Shown: piece after piece, positions 33,934 through 44,764 of the stretch
How the letters are laid out: each line of letters starts with the position of its first letter
Numbering within the stretch: position 1 is the stretch's first letter
Origin: Pigmentiphaga humi
Lineage (GTDB): Bacteria; Pseudomonadota; Gammaproteobacteria; Burkholderiales; Burkholderiaceae_B
Direction: 5' to 3'
Length of the DNA: 64,000 nt
Assembly: GCF_900606115.1 (NCBI RefSeq)
Contig: NZ_UWPJ01000009.1
Coordinates: 1-64,000 of the forward strand
Notes under the pieces: generated by a model
Database searches by the model: none
Seen by the model: only the letters and a program-made list of their open reading frames with translations
What the model was told of the DNA's origin: nothing
Position numbers and translations under genes: made by a program

Positions 33934-36075
33934 ATGAGTTCCCTACTACTGACTTCGGAACAGCGGCAGATCGTGTCGTACGGCGGCAGGTTCCTGCTGA
34001 TCGACGCCGTCGCCGGCTCGGGCAAGACCACGACGCTGGCGCACTGCATCGCCCATCGCGAGCGCCGCGGCGTCGCGGCCGAGAGCATCCTCGCCCTGGT
34101 TTTCACGCCGGCCGCGCGCGAGGTCCTGCAGCAGCGCCTGGCCCAGGCGGGCGCCTCGCGCGCGGTCCGGGTCTCGACCTACGCGGACTTCGCCCGCTCC
34201 CTGCTCGAGGGCTGGCGCAGCCAGGGGGTCATAGACGGCGCCGAGGTCTACCTGGCCGATGCCGAAGCCATGCGCCCCTATGTGTACGAGGCCATCGAAA
34301 CCGCGGCCGCGGACCCGGGCGCCGATCCGGACTACGGCTACGACCTGAACAATCTGCACGCCGAAGCCGTCATCAACCAGCTGTCGCGCCTGAAAGGCAC
34401 GCTGGCGCTGGCAGGCAGCGGCGACGTCTCCGATTCGGAACTGGCCGACCAGTTGGACCTGCCGCGCGGACTGGTCGCCGTCTGCCGGGCCTACGAGCGG
34501 CTGCGGCGCATCGACATCGGACACTACGCCTTCCAGAGCGAACACGATCTGGTCGGCGACGTCCTGGCGGTATGCGAGCAACTGGGCGGGCTCGCGGCGC
34601 TGCCCCACCCCGCGCTCATCGTCGCGGACGAATGGCACGACGCCAATGCGGCGCAGATCACGCTGCTGAGCCGGCTCACCGGCACGGATACGGCCATCAT
34701 CGCGGCCGGCGACAAGGAACAGGTCGTACACAGCTGGAACGGCGCCGATCCGCGCTATATGGGCGAAGCCTTCGAGCACCTGTTCGGCGGCACGCGGCGC
34801 TTGCCGCTGGCCTTCTCTTTCCGCTGCGGACCGACGCTGGGCGGCTGCGCCCAGGCGCTCACCGCGCAGCGCTTCGAGTCCGGGCGGCAGGGCGATACCG
34901 AGGTCGACATCCTGGCCTACGGCCGCACGCAGCAGGACGATTGCGGCGCGCAACTGGCAGCCGCCCTGGCGCAATCGACGCGCGCCGGCTCGGGCCTGGC
35001 CCTGTCCGACTGCGCGGTGATCCTGCGCGACGCGCATCAAAGCATCGCGCTCGAAAACGCGCTGATCGCCCACGACATCCCGTACGTCACCGACGGTTGC
35101 CAGAGCTATGTGGACCGCATCGAGATCCTGATGCTGCGCGGCATCCTGCACATCGCCCGGCAGTCCATGGCACCGGTGCGCGAACCCGCCGAAGTGGGCG
35201 CCGTCCTGCGCGCGCTGGGACTGTTCGCCGGCCTGGACTACACCGAAGCCGAATGGCGGGACGCGGAAAAAACCATTGCCGCCGATCCCGAGACCATCCG
35301 CTATTTCTATCGCGGCCGGCTCAGCCAGACGGCCGATGCGCAGGAAGCCGTGGACGCCGGCACGCGCCGCTGGCGGGCCCGCTTCGCCCAGGTGTGCGAG
35401 CACCTGCTGGCCCAGGCGCACGCATGGTCCGCCGGACAGCTGCTGGCATACGCCGCGCGCGAACTGAACATTGCGGATGCCACCCGCCGGCTGTTCGTCC
35501 ATCGACTGGACGCGCTGGCCGTGGCTCGCTCCATCGAAGGCTTCATCGCCTATGCCGGCGCCACGGGCCTGGACGCGGCAGGCCTGCTCGACCAGTTGCA
35601 CCAGGCGCAGCAGCACAGCGGCACATGGCGCAAGAGCCGGCGCCGGCCCTTGACGCTGACCACCGCGCGCGCCGCCAAGGGCAAGGAATGGCGCGCCGTG
35701 CACATTCCCTACGTGGCCGACGGCGAGTTCCCGCAAGCGCATGCCGACCCCGCCGAGGAGCGGCGGCTGTTCTACGTGGCCATGACGCGAACCTGCGAAC
35801 GGCTGGTGCTCTACACGCCGCAGGGCCACGATAGCCACTTCATCCGGGCGCTGAACCTGCCCGCCGCGCGCCGGGCCGCACGCGACCGCCCTTCCTTAGC
35901 GGCGACAGCACCCACCCGCCTCTACCTCCACGTACCCTATGCGGACAAGGACTCAGCCCGGCAACTGGGAGCGCAGTGGGATCCCGTACAAAGAAAATGG
36001 TGGATCACGCTGCGCATGCCCCGGCGCCCCTTCGCGAAATGGCTGCCCGCCGATGACGGCGCCGGCCAGCCGTGA
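33934..36075 (+). CDS. UvrD/Rep-like superfamily 1 helicase with C-terminal DUF5710 domain
   Basis: Predicted 713-residue ATP-dependent DNA helicase. Walker A is DAVAGSGKTTTL (A27-T33), motif II LIVADEWHDAN, motif III GDKEQVVHSWNGADP, motif V LTTARAAKGKEWRAVHIPY and motif VI ERRLFYVAMTRTCERLVLY, so all superfamily 1A motifs are present. The final ~50 residues (RLYLHVPYADKDSARQLGAQ, KWWITLRMP) match the small DUF5710 domain, common on DNA-processing enzymes. The ATG at 33934 gives LLLTSEQRQIVSYGGRFLLI, the UvrD-like Q-motif. It lies 134 bases from the LexA box, which suggests DNA-damage induction. The ssDNA substrate is unknown. Confidence 0.9.
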   Translation: MSSLLLTSEQRQIVSYGGRFLLIDAVAGSGKTTTLAHCIAHRERRGVAAESILALVFTPAAREVLQQRLAQAGASRAVRVSTYADFARSLLEGWRSQGVIDGAEVYLADAEAMRPYVYEAIETAAADPGADPDYGYDLNNLHAEAVINQLSRLKGTLALAGSGDVSDSELADQLDLPRGLVAVCRAYERLRRIDIGHYAFQSEHDLVGDVLAVCEQLGGLAALPHPALIVADEWHDANAAQITLLSRLTGTDTAIIAAGDKEQVVHSWNGADPRYMGEAFEHLFGGTRRLPLAFSFRCGPTLGGCAQALTAQRFESGRQGDTEVDILAYGRTQQDDCGAQLAAALAQSTRAGSGLALSDCAVILRDAHQSIALENALIAHDIPYVTDGCQSYVDRIEILMLRGILHIARQSMAPVREPAEVGAVLRALGLFAGLDYTEAEWRDAEKTIAADPETIRYFYRGRLSQTADAQEAVDAGTRRWRARFAQVCEHLLAQAHAWSAGQLLAYAARELNIADATRRLFVHRLDALAVARSIEGFIAYAGATGLDAAGLLDQLHQAQQHSGTWRKSRRRPLTLTTARAAKGKEWRAVHIPYVADGEFPQAHADPAEERRLFYVAMTRTCERLVLYTPQGHDSHFIRALNLPAARRAARDRPSLAATAPTRLYLHVPYADKDSARQLGAQWDPVQRKWWITLRMPRRPFAKWLPADDGAGQP

Positions 36076-36079
36076 AACC

Positions 36080-36520
36080 ATGACACCGCCGCCCAGACCA
36101 GACCCCACGTCCGCAGAATTCCGCTCCCCGCCCGGCCCGCTGATGCGCATGCTGATGTACGCCGCGGCGCTGCTGTGCCTGGCACTGGGCGTCATCGGCA
36201 TTTTCGTGCCGGGCCTGCCCACCACGGTCTTCATCCTGATGGCCGCCTGGCTGGCCGCGCGCAGTTCGCCCCGACTGCAGGCGTGGCTGGAAAACCATCC
36301 CCTGTTCGGCTCGATGATCCGCAACTGGCGCAAAGAAGGCACGGTGAGCCGGAAAGCCAAGTGGAGCGCCACGATCACCATGGCGCTGTGCGCGGCGATA
36401 CTGTTCATCGTGCCGGCCCCGGCGTGGGCCGCCTGGCTGAGTTGCGCCGCCATGGGCGGCGTGGCGGTCTGGCTGTGGATGCGCCCCGAGCCCACCGCCG
36501 AGGAGACGGCGCAAGGCTGA
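36080..36520 (+). CDS. YbaN-family (DUF454) membrane protein
   Basis: Predicted 146-residue inner-membrane protein. Three to four helices follow a short Pro-rich N-terminus; the family block LALGVIGIFVPGLPTTVFIL, then AAWLAARSSPRLQAWLENHP and FGSMIRNWRKEGTVSRKAK, is diagnostic of DUF454/YbaN. Function is unknown. It begins four bases after the helicase stop, so it is probably in the same transcript and may share SOS control. An ATG at 36053 is also in frame, overlapping the helicase gene. Confidence 0.85.
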   Translation: MTPPPRPDPTSAEFRSPPGPLMRMLMYAAALLCLALGVIGIFVPGLPTTVFILMAAWLAARSSPRLQAWLENHPLFGSMIRNWRKEGTVSRKAKWSATITMALCAAILFIVPAPAWAAWLSCAAMGGVAVWLWMRPEPTAEETAQG

Positions 36521-36573
36521 GGCCCCGGCCGGACCGCGGATGCGCCCGCCGCCGCGCAGCCGCGGGCGTCGGC

Positions 36574-37890
36574 TCAGTCGGCGATCGCGCGCCGGATCAT
36601 GCCTGCCGCGGCGGTCTGATGCGTGGCCTCGTCGATGAGGATGAAGGCGCCGGTGGCGGCAATGTCTTCGTAACGATCGAGCGCCAAGGCATCCCGCGTG
36701 GCCAGCACCGCCCGGCCGATGTCGTTCATCGAGAACGGCGAATCCGCCAGGCTGACTTCCTCCAGTTCGTGGATGTCGCGCCGCGCTAGCACGTTCTTGA
36801 TCTTGGCCGTGGTCAGGCGCGTGCCCTGCTTGAGCAGGTATTTGCGGGCGGGGTTCAATGCCTGGGCGTCCAGCCAGCACAGTTCGGCCTCGAACTCCCG
36901 CGCCACCGTCGCCGGCGCCGTCTCGTGCACCAGCACGTCGCCACGCGAGGCATCGACGTCTTCGTTCAGCACGACGGTAACCGAATCGCCGGCGCTCGCC
37001 GCGTCGATCTCGCCGCCATGGACCACCAGCGACTTCACCGTGGCCGACACGCCCGAAGGCTGCACCAGCACGCGGTCGCCCACACGCACCGAACCGCTGG
37101 CGATCTGGCCCATGTAACCGCGGAAGTCGTCGGCCCGGTCGCCGCCGTGGCGGGCGACCATCTGCACCGGAAAGCGCAGCGCGCGGGTATGCGCCAGGTC
37201 GCGCACTTCCAGCGACTCGAGCAGTTCCAGCAGCGCCGGTCCGGCATACCAGGGCGTGCGCTGCGACCGGGTGACGACGTTGTCGCCGGTCAGCGCCGAC
37301 AAGGGCAGTATCTCGAAATGGCCGATGCCTATCTTGGCCGCCAGCGCCGAGTAGGCGTCGCGGATCCGCGCGAACACATCTTCGTTCCAGTCCACCAGGT
37401 CCATCTTGTTGACCGCCACCACGATGTGGCGGATGCCGAGCAGATGCGCAAGCGTGCTGTGGCGCTTGGTCTGTGTCAGCAACTGGCCGCCGGCCACGCG
37501 CGTGGCGTCCACCAGGATGATCGCGGCGTCGGCCGTCGAAGCGCCCGTCACCATGTTGCGGGTGTACTGCTCATGGCCCGGCGCGTCGGCGACGATGAAC
37601 TTGCGCGCGGGCGTCGAGAAATAGCGATAGGCCACGTCGATCGTAATGCCCTGCTCACGCTCGGCCTCCAGGCCGTCGGTCAGCAGCGACAGGTCGAGGG
37701 CATCGCCTACGGTGCGCTTGTATTTGGCCCGCGATATGGCGTCGAGCTGGTCGGCGAAAATGCCTTTGCTGTCGTACAGCAGGCGGCCGATCAGCGTGGA
37801 CTTGCCGTCATCGACGGAGCCGGCGGTGATCAGGCGCAGAACGCCCTTGTCGGCGGCGGAGAAAAAATCGGGATCGGTCATGGCGTTCAT
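36574..37890 (-). CDS. cysN: Sulfate adenylyltransferase subunit 1 (GTPase)
   Basis: Predicted 438-residue EF-Tu-like GTPase that drives APS synthesis by CysD. G motifs: GSVDDGKSTLIGRLLYD (G1), DVAYRYFSTPARKFIVADAPGHEQY (G3, in part), VNKMDLVDW (G4). The two beta-barrel domains follow. No fused APS-kinase (CysC) domain is present, consistent with direct APS reduction by the CysH encoded two genes upstream. The ATG at 37890 overlaps the cysD stop (ATGA), a tight coupling. Ends the sulfate operon, convergent with the DUF454 gene. Confidence 0.97.
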   Translation of the reverse strand: MNAMTDPDFFSAADKGVLRLITAGSVDDGKSTLIGRLLYDSKGIFADQLDAISRAKYKRTVGDALDLSLLTDGLEAEREQGITIDVAYRYFSTPARKFIVADAPGHEQYTRNMVTGASTADAAIILVDATRVAGGQLLTQTKRHSTLAHLLGIRHIVVAVNKMDLVDWNEDVFARIRDAYSALAAKIGIGHFEILPLSALTGDNVVTRSQRTPWYAGPALLELLESLEVRDLAHTRALRFPVQMVARHGGDRADDFRGYMGQIASGSVRVGDRVLVQPSGVSATVKSLVVHGGEIDAASAGDSVTVVLNEDVDASRGDVLVHETAPATVAREFEAELCWLDAQALNPARKYLLKQGTRLTTAKIKNVLARRDIHELEEVSLADSPFSMNDIGRAVLATRDALALDRYEDIAATGAFILIDEATHQTAAAGMIRRAIAD

Positions 37891-38804
37891 CAGAAATACC
37901 CTTCTTTCTTGCGCCGCTCCATCGAAGCTTCCGAGGTCTGGTCGTCCATGCGGGTGGCGCCTCGCTCGGTCACATCGGTAATAGCGGTCTCGGCAATGAT
38001 GGCCAGCGGATCCGCGGCCTCGGATGCAACCGGGCAGGTGCACGAAATGTCGCCGACGGTGCGGAAGCGCACGGTCAGGCTCTCGACCTGCTCGCCCTCT
38101 TGCGGCGGCGTCAGCGGGGTGACCGGCACCAGCAGTCCCTTGCGGCGGATCACCTCGCGCTGGTGGGCGTAATAGATCGACGGCAGCGCCAGGTTCTCGC
38201 GGGCGATGTATTGCCAGACGTCCAGCTCGGTCCAGTTGGAAATCGGGAACACGCGCATGTTCTCGCCGGCATGCACGCGGGTGTTGTACAGATTCCAGAG
38301 TTCGGGACGCTGCGCCTTGGGGTTCCACTGGCCGAACTCGTCGCGGAACGAAAAGATGCGTTCCTTGGCGCGTGCCTTTTCCTCGTCGCGGCGGGCGCCG
38401 CCTATGCAGGCGTCGAAGCCGAACTCCTCGATCGATTCGAGCAGCGTCACGGCCTGCGCGGCATTGCGCGAATCGGTTTCCTTGCGCAGCACCACCGAGC
38501 CGCGCCGGATGGAATCTTCCACGCTGCGCACGATCAGTTCCTCGCCCAGCTCGGCCGCGCGCGCATCGCGGAAAGCGATCACCTCATCGAAGTTGTGGCC
38601 AGTGTCGATGTGCATCAGCGGGAAGGGAAACTTGCCGGGCCGGAAGGCCTTTTCCGCCAACCGGAGCAGCACGCAGGAATCCTTGCCGCCGGAGAACAGC
38701 AGCACGGGGCGGGCGCATTCGGCGGCGACCTCGCGCAAAATGAAAATGGCTTCGGCTTCCAGCCAATCGAGATGGCTGCGCGTGACGTTCTGGATAGCGG
38801 GCAT
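37890..38804 (-). CDS. cysD: Sulfate adenylyltransferase subunit 2
   Basis: Predicted 304-residue PP-loop ATP sulfurylase subunit forming APS from ATP and sulfate. The PP motif is VLLFSGGKDSCVLLRLA (SGGKDS near residue 40). AQAVTLLESIEEFGFDACIGGARRDEEKARAKERIFSFRD, read in parts, and NWTELDVWQYI are standard CysD blocks. Length matches E. coli (302). It lies three bases after cysH and overlaps cysN. Confidence 0.98.
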   Translation of the reverse strand: MPAIQNVTRSHLDWLEAEAIFILREVAAECARPVLLFSGGKDSCVLLRLAEKAFRPGKFPFPLMHIDTGHNFDEVIAFRDARAAELGEELIVRSVEDSIRRGSVVLRKETDSRNAAQAVTLLESIEEFGFDACIGGARRDEEKARAKERIFSFRDEFGQWNPKAQRPELWNLYNTRVHAGENMRVFPISNWTELDVWQYIARENLALPSIYYAHQREVIRRKGLLVPVTPLTPPQEGEQVESLTVRFRTVGDISCTCPVASEAADPLAIIAETAITDVTERGATRMDDQTSEASMERRKKEGYF

Positions 38805-38807
38805 GAT

Positions 38808-39563
38808 TCAGCCTGGTTGCTTGGTTGTGACGACAGAGACGGGAATGGCCGACAGGTTGCCGGCATGCAGGCCGCACTCCTTGGAATCCGAAGACTCCCA
38901 CCACCAGCGGCCGGCGCGCAGATCCTCGCCGGGGCGGATGGCGCGCGTACAGGGCTCGCAGCCGATCGACGGATAGCCGCGGTCGTGCAGCGGGTTGTAG
39001 GGAATGTCCAAGGAACGGATGGCGCCCCAGACCTCGTCCTGCGTCCACAGGGCGAGCGGGTTGTACTTGTGCAGGCCGAACACCGGATCGTGCTCGTCCA
39101 GCGGCAACTCGCCGCGCGTCACGGCCTGTTCACGGCGCTGGCCGGTAATCCACGCGCCGCGGCCGGCCAGCACCCGGCGCAGCGGCTCGACCTTGCGGAT
39201 CTCGCAGCAGCGCTTGCGCAAGGGCACGCTCTCGTAGAAAGCATTCTGGCCATGCTCGGCGACATAGGCGGCGACTGCCGCCGCTTCCGGCCGCACCACC
39301 TCGATAGCGCGGCCGTAGCGTTGCGCGATGCGGTCGATCATGGCCACCGTCTCGGCATTGAGCCGGCCGGTGTCGAGCGTGAACACCGTAATCGGCAGAT
39401 CGTGCTCGAAGATGGCGTGCGTCAGCACCATGTCTTCGGCCGCCAGCGACGAAGCGAATGCCGCGTCGGCATGCGCGGCGGCAATCGCGGCCAGGCGCCC
39501 GGCGAGATCGGACCAGCGCGGCAGTTGTTCGGCGGAAACGGCGAGGGAAGCGGTGGCGGCCAT
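38808..39563 (-). CDS. cysH: Adenylyl-sulfate (APS) reductase, assimilatory
   Basis: Predicted 251-residue reductase producing sulfite. The motif FTLDTGRLNAETV is the CysH PP-like loop. Cluster cysteines appear as KRCCEIRK and SIGCEPCTR, the two-pair signature of the [4Fe-4S] APS reductases, and the catalytic Cys is KECGLHAG near the C-terminus. This identifies it as APS- rather than PAPS-specific, consistent with the lack of a CysC domain on CysN. It lies seven bases after cysA. Confidence 0.95.
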   Translation of the reverse strand: MAATASLAVSAEQLPRWSDLAGRLAAIAAAHADAAFASSLAAEDMVLTHAIFEHDLPITVFTLDTGRLNAETVAMIDRIAQRYGRAIEVVRPEAAAVAAYVAEHGQNAFYESVPLRKRCCEIRKVEPLRRVLAGRGAWITGQRREQAVTRGELPLDEHDPVFGLHKYNPLALWTQDEVWGAIRSLDIPYNPLHDRGYPSIGCEPCTRAIRPGEDLRAGRWWWESSDSKECGLHAGNLSAIPVSVVTTKQPG

Positions 39564-39569
39564 GTCGGA

Positions 39570-40628
<1,059 letters not shown>

Positions 40629-40649
40629 GTCTGATTCATCCCTGGGCAG

Positions 40650-41543
40650 TCAGCCGGCCGCCTGCATGCGCAGCGGCGCGGCACCTGGAAATTCGGAAGG
40701 AAGCGGTTGCTCGTGGGCAAGCCTGGCGCCGCGCCACTGGATCACGCTCTTCAGGATCAGGGTCACCAGTGCCAGCAATGCCAGCACGGATGCAACGGCG
40801 AACGAAGCCTGGTAGGCGTATTCGTTGTAGAGGATCTCCACGTGCAGCGGGATCGTGTTGGTCAGCCCGCGCACGTGCCCGGACACCACCGATACCGCGC
40901 CGAATTCGCCCATGGCGCGCGCATTGCACAGGATGACCCCGTACAGCAACCCCCATTTTATGTTGGGCAGCGTCACGCGCCAGAACATTTGCCAACCCGT
41001 GGCGCCCAGCGTCAATGCGGCCTGCTCCTCCTCGCTGCCCTGCGCCTGCATGAGCGGGATCAGTTCGCGCGCGATGAACGGAAAAGTGACGAACAAGGTG
41101 GCCAGCACCACGCCGGGCACGGCATAGACGATCTTGAAGCCGGACTCCTGCAGCACCGGGCCCAGCCAGCCATGGGTGCCGAACAGCAGCACGTAGACCA
41201 GGCCCGCCACCACCGGCGACACCGAAAACGGCAGGTCGATGAGCGTGACCAGGAATTGCTTGCCGCGGAACTCGAACCGGGTGATGGCCCAGGCCGCCGC
41301 CACGCCCAGCACCAGGTTCAGCGGCACGGCGATGGCGGCCACCAGCAGCGTGAGCCGTATCGCCGCCAGGGCGTCGGGCTCGACCAGCGCTTCGGCATAC
41401 AGCTCCCATCCTTTCTTCAGCGCTTCGGCGAACACTGCCACCAGGGGCAGCAGCAGGAACAGCGTCAGGAAACCCAGCGATACCGCCAGAATCAGGCCGC
41501 GTACCCAGGAAGGTTCGTTCAGATGTGCGGGCCGTTGGCTCAT
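40650..41543 (-). CDS. cysW: Sulfate ABC transporter permease CysW
   Basis: Predicted 297-residue inner-membrane permease with six helices. [25 protein letters not shown] opens the protein, and the coupling EAA loop is [44 protein letters not shown] is the CysW hallmark. The ATG at 41543 overlaps the cysT stop (ATGA). Forms the channel with CysT; works with CysA and Sbp. Confidence 0.97.
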   Translation of the reverse strand: MSQRPAHLNEPSWVRGLILAVSLGFLTLFLLLPLVAVFAEALKKGWELYAEALVEPDALAAIRLTLLVAAIAVPLNLVLGVAAAWAITRFEFRGKQFLVTLIDLPFSVSPVVAGLVYVLLFGTHGWLGPVLQESGFKIVYAVPGVVLATLFVTFPFIARELIPLMQAQGSEEEQAALTLGATGWQMFWRVTLPNIKWGLLYGVILCNARAMGEFGAVSVVSGHVRGLTNTIPLHVEILYNEYAYQASFAVASVLALLALVTLILKSVIQWRGARLAHEQPLPSEFPGAAPLRMQAAG

Positions 41544-42430
41544 GATGCTCTTCCCAGTCCGCGGCGCGCCTGCCACCATTGCAGCGCGTTGATGGCCAGC
41601 AGCAGGACGAACGCCAGCGACAGCATGACCAGCGCGATCGACGCCGCGCCCGCGTAGTCGTATTGCTCGAGTTTGGTGATGATCAGAAGCGGTGTGATTT
41701 CCGACACCATGGGCATGTTGCCGGCGATGAACACCACCGATCCGTACTCGCCCACGCCACGCGCGAAGGCCAGCGCGAACCCGGTCAGCAGCGCCGGCAG
41801 GATGCCCGGCAGCAGCACCTTGGCGATCGTCTGCAGGCGGCTGGCGCCCAGGCTGGCCGCGGCCTCTTCCAGTTCCCGCTCGGCATCCTCGAGCACAGGC
41901 TGCACGGTGCGCACCACGAAAGGCAATCCGATGAAAATCAGCGCCACCACGATGCCGACCGGCGTATAGGCGACCTTCAGCCCGAGAGGCTCGAGCCAGC
42001 GCCCCATCCACCCATTGGAGGCATAGAGCGAGGTCAGCGCGATGCCCGCCACCGCGGTCGGCAACGCGAACGGCAGGTCCACCAGCGCATCGACGATGCG
42101 CTTGCCGGGAAATTCATAGCGAACCAGCGACCAGGCTACCATCAGCCCGAACACCAGGTTGACCAGCGCCGCGATCAGCGCCGCGCCGAAAGTCAGGCGA
42201 TACGAGGCCAGCACGCGCGGCGCGGTGGCCGCGGCCCAGAACGCGTCCCAGCCGACGCTGGCGCTCTTGAACAGCAGCGTGGACAACGGGATGAGCACGA
42301 TCAGGCTCATGTAGAGGATCGTGAACCCCATGCTCAGGCCGAAACCGGGCAGCACGCCGGCACGCCGGGCGCGCCGCGCCCGGCGTGCCGGGACATCCGG
42401 TGTTGCGGGAAGAGTGGTCGAAGTCGCCAT
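41540..42430 (-). CDS. cysT: Sulfate ABC transporter permease CysT (CysU)
   Basis: Predicted 296-residue inner-membrane permease. [23 protein letters not shown] begins the first helix; the EAA loop is [23 protein letters not shown] and [17 protein letters not shown] is the CysT/CysW hallmark. The N-terminus holds [11 protein letters not shown], encoded by a near-perfect 35-base palindrome (42357-42391). The ATG at 42430 is preferred over a TTG start overlapping the Sbp gene. It lies 11 bases after sbp. Confidence 0.96.
   Translation of the reverse strand: MATSTTLPATPDVPARRARRARRAGVLPGFGLSMGFTILYMSLIVLIPLSTLLFKSASVGWDAFWAAATAPRVLASYRLTFGAALIAALVNLVFGLMVAWSLVRYEFPGKRIVDALVDLPFALPTAVAGIALTSLYASNGWMGRWLEPLGLKVAYTPVGIVVALIFIGLPFVVRTVQPVLEDAERELEEAAASLGASRLQTIAKVLLPGILPALLTGFALAFARGVGEYGSVVFIAGNMPMVSEITPLLIITKLEQYDYAGAASIALVMLSLAFVLLLAINALQWWQARRGLGRAS
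42357..42391 (-). repeat. 35-base near-perfect palindrome within the cysT 5' coding region
   Basis: Two 17-base arms (CCGGCACGCCGGGCGCG and its exact complement) flank a single C. In mRNA this would form a very stable hairpin about 40-75 bases after the cysT start codon, encoding the Arg/Ala run. It could slow ribosomes or RNA polymerase and set the ratio of Sbp to the membrane subunits. Confidence 0.75.
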
Positions 42431-42441
42431 GGCCCGCCGGA

Positions 42442-43470
42442 TCAACGCTTGCCGGGCTGGTAGAGCTGGTCGAAGGTGCCGCCGTCCTCGAAATGGGTTT
42501 TCTGCGCGGCCTGCCAGCCGCCGAACACCTCGTCGATGGTGATCAGATTGACCTTGGGATAGGCCGAGGCATGCTTGGCGGCAATGGCCGGATCACGCGG
42601 GCGGTAATAGTTCTTGGCGATGATTTCCTGCGCCTGCGGCGTGTAGAGGAATTCGAGATAGGCTTGCGCAGCCTGGCGGGTGCCCTTCTTGTCGACGTTC
42701 TTGTCGACCACCGCCACCGGAGGCTCGCACAGGATGGACAGCGAGGGAGCGACGACGTCGAAACGGTCCGGTCCGAGTTCCTTCAACGCGAGCAGGGCCT
42801 CGTTTTCCCAGGCGAGCAGGACGTCGCCCTGGCCGCGCTCGGCGAAGGTGGTGGTCGCGCCGCGCGCGCCGCTGTCGAGCACGGGCACGTGCTTGAACAA
42901 TTCGGCGATGAACTCACGCGCCTTCGCCTCATTGCCGCCCGGCTGTTGCAGGGCGTAGGCCCAGGCGGCCAGGTAGTTCCAGCGCGCGCCGCCGGAGGTC
43001 TTGGGATTGGGCGTGATGACGGACACGCCGGGCTTGATGAGATCGCCCCAATCCTTGATCCCCTTGGGATTGCCCTTGCGGACCAGGAATACGATGGTCG
43101 AGGTATAGGGAGAACTGTTCTGCGGCAGGCGCTTTTGCCAATCGACCGGCAGCAGCTTGCCGCGCTCATGCAGGGCGTCGATGTCGTAGGCCAGCGCCAG
43201 CGTGACGACGTCGGCCTCGAGCCCGTCGATCACGGCGCGCGCCTGGCTGCCCGAGCCGCCATGCGACTGGCGGATGGTCAGTTCGGTGCCCGTCTTTTTC
43301 TTGTATTCGGCGATGAAGGCCTTGTCCAGATCCTTGTACAGCTCGCGCGTCGGATCGTAGGAGACATTCAGCAAGGTCTGCTTGGTCTGCGCGGAAACAG
43401 GCAGCGCGACGGCCATCGAGGCCACGGCCAGCGTGACGGCGCTCAATGCGCTTCCCAGAAATTTCACCAT
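42442..43470 (-). CDS. sbp: Sulfate-binding periplasmic protein
   Basis: Predicted 342-residue periplasmic receptor delivering sulfate to CysTWA. The signal peptide is [20 protein letters not shown] with cleavage near VSA-QTK (about residue 28). The mature start [20 protein letters not shown] and the blocks [35 protein letters not shown] and [20 protein letters not shown] (all parts of the sulfate pocket) are typical. First gene of the seven-gene sulfate operon; its promoter should lie in the 138-base gap upstream. Confidence 0.97.
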   Translation of the reverse strand: MVKFLGSALSAVTLAVASMAVALPVSAQTKQTLLNVSYDPTRELYKDLDKAFIAEYKKKTGTELTIRQSHGGSGSQARAVIDGLEADVVTLALAYDIDALHERGKLLPVDWQKRLPQNSSPYTSTIVFLVRKGNPKGIKDWGDLIKPGVSVITPNPKTSGGARWNYLAAWAYALQQPGGNEAKAREFIAELFKHVPVLDSGARGATTTFAERGQGDVLLAWENEALLALKELGPDRFDVVAPSLSILCEPPVAVVDKNVDKKGTRQAAQAYLEFLYTPQAQEIIAKNYYRPRDPAIAAKHASAYPKVNLITIDEVFGGWQAAQKTHFEDGGTFDQLYQPGKR

Positions 43471-43608
43471 CGTCGAACTCCAGATCGGTACGTTGCAAGG
43501 ACTGAATCATCAGCCAGCACCGCACCGCTTGGGAACGACTTCTTGGAAGGTTGCTTATTCCACGCCGGTATAAACCCGCACGCCTAGATCGGTACAACGC
43601 ATGAAGCG

Positions 43609-44016
43609 CTAGTTCAGCGTACCGGCCTTGCCGCCGGCGCTGAAGCGTCCTGCGCCGATCAGCGCGATCACCAAGCCGCCCACCAGGAACAAGCCCTGCA
43701 ACTCGAGCGACCAGGCGCCGTTCTTGGTGACGGAAAAAATCTGTCCGCCATGGGCCAGCGCAATGGCGACCACCATGTTGACGGCCACCACCAGTCCGGC
43801 GGCACGCGTATAGAAGCCCACTAGCAGCAGGATGGGCGCCACGACCTCGCCGGCGTAGACGAAATAGCCGAGCCACGTGGGCAGGTCGTGGCTGGCGAGC
43901 AGGTTCTTCACGAAACCGATGCCGCCCACGACCTTCGGAATGCCGTGCATCAGCATCAGCACACCGACGGCGATGCGCAGGAGGAGTTTGCCTAGATCGT
44001 CGGCGGTCTGGAGCAT
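43609..44016 (-). CDS. DoxX-family membrane protein
   Basis: Predicted 135-residue inner-membrane protein with four helices. LLLRIAVGVLMLMHGIPKVVGGIGFV is the DoxX N-terminal block, and YFVYAGEVVAPILLLVGFYTRAAG the second. Family members link to respiratory or thiol-oxidant metabolism but most are uncharacterised. The ATG at 44016 has AGGG eight bases upstream and is preferred over one at 44052. It lies about 100 bases downstream of the peroxiredoxin gene, with a strong hairpin between them, and may be expressed separately. Confidence 0.9.
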   Translation of the reverse strand: MLQTADDLGKLLLRIAVGVLMLMHGIPKVVGGIGFVKNLLASHDLPTWLGYFVYAGEVVAPILLLVGFYTRAAGLVVAVNMVVAIALAHGGQIFSVTKNGAWSLELQGLFLVGGLVIALIGAGRFSAGGKAGTLN

Positions 44017-44068
44017 TGGAGAGCCCTTCGAATCAACAGGAAAGGCTCGCATTACAGCATATGCACAA

Positions 44069-44100
44069 GGGCTCCGGCGCGATGCTTCGCGCCGGAGCCC
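44069..44100. terminator. Hairpin after the peroxiredoxin gene
   Basis: A perfect 14-base GC-rich stem (GGGCTCCGGCGCGA and complement) with loop TGCT lies 20 bases past the peroxiredoxin stop. The minus-strand tail is not a clear T-run, so it may act as a terminator or as 3'-end protection. Confidence 0.65.
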
Positions 44101-44119
44101 CGTAGAGCGGCCGACAGGA

Positions 44120-44764
44120 TCAGGGCTTGTTCGGCTGCGGCGTGGTGCGCAGGTAGGGACGCACGGCCGTGTAGCCCTTGGGGAATTTTTCCTTGAGCAC
44201 GTCGGGATCCTGCAGCGCCGGCACGATGATCACGTCGTCGCCGTCCTTCCAGTTCACCGGCGTAGCCACGCTGTAGTTGTCGGTCAGCTGCAGCGAATCG
44301 ATGACGCGCAGGATCTCGTCGAAATTGCGGCCCGTGCTGGCGGGATAGGTGATCGTCAGACGCACCTTCTTGGCCGGATCGATGACGAAGACCGAGCGAA
44401 CGGTGGCCGTGGCGCTGGCGTTCGGATGGATCATGTCGTAGAGCGTGGCAACCTTGCGGTCGGCGTCGGCCAGGATGGGGAAGTCGACCACGCAGCCCTG
44501 GGTCTCGTTGATGTCGCCGATCCAGCTCTGGTGCGAATCCACCGGATCCACCGACAGCGCCAGGACCTTGACGTTGCGCTTGGCGAACTCCTGGGCCAGC
44601 TTGGAGGTATAGCCCAGCTCGGTCGTGCAGACGGGCGTGAAATCGGCCGGATGGGAGAACAGCACGCCCCAGCTATCGCCGAGGTATTCGTGGAAGCGGA
44701 TGACGCCCTTGGAGGAATCCTGTTCGAAATCGGGCGCGGTGTCGCCCAAGCGCAGCGTTGCCAT
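44120..44764 (-). CDS. 1-Cys peroxiredoxin (Prx6/LsfA type)
   Basis: Predicted 214-residue cytoplasmic peroxidase reducing H2O2 and organic peroxides. The catalytic motif is SHPADFTPVCTTELGYTSKL (Cys near residue 46); no resolving C-terminal Cys pair is seen, and the C-terminal extension with LKEKFPKGYTAVRPYLRTTP is the Prx6 signature. Length (214) fits. The start was taken at ATG 44764. The upstream 250 bases hold A+T-rich inverted repeats, the likely promoter and operator. A strong hairpin separates it from doxX. Confidence 0.95.
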   Translation of the reverse strand: MATLRLGDTAPDFEQDSSKGVIRFHEYLGDSWGVLFSHPADFTPVCTTELGYTSKLAQEFAKRNVKVLALSVDPVDSHQSWIGDINETQGCVVDFPILADADRKVATLYDMIHPNASATATVRSVFVIDPAKKVRLTITYPASTGRNFDEILRVIDSLQLTDNYSVATPVNWKDGDDVIIVPALQDPDVLKEKFPKGYTAVRPYLRTTPQPNKP

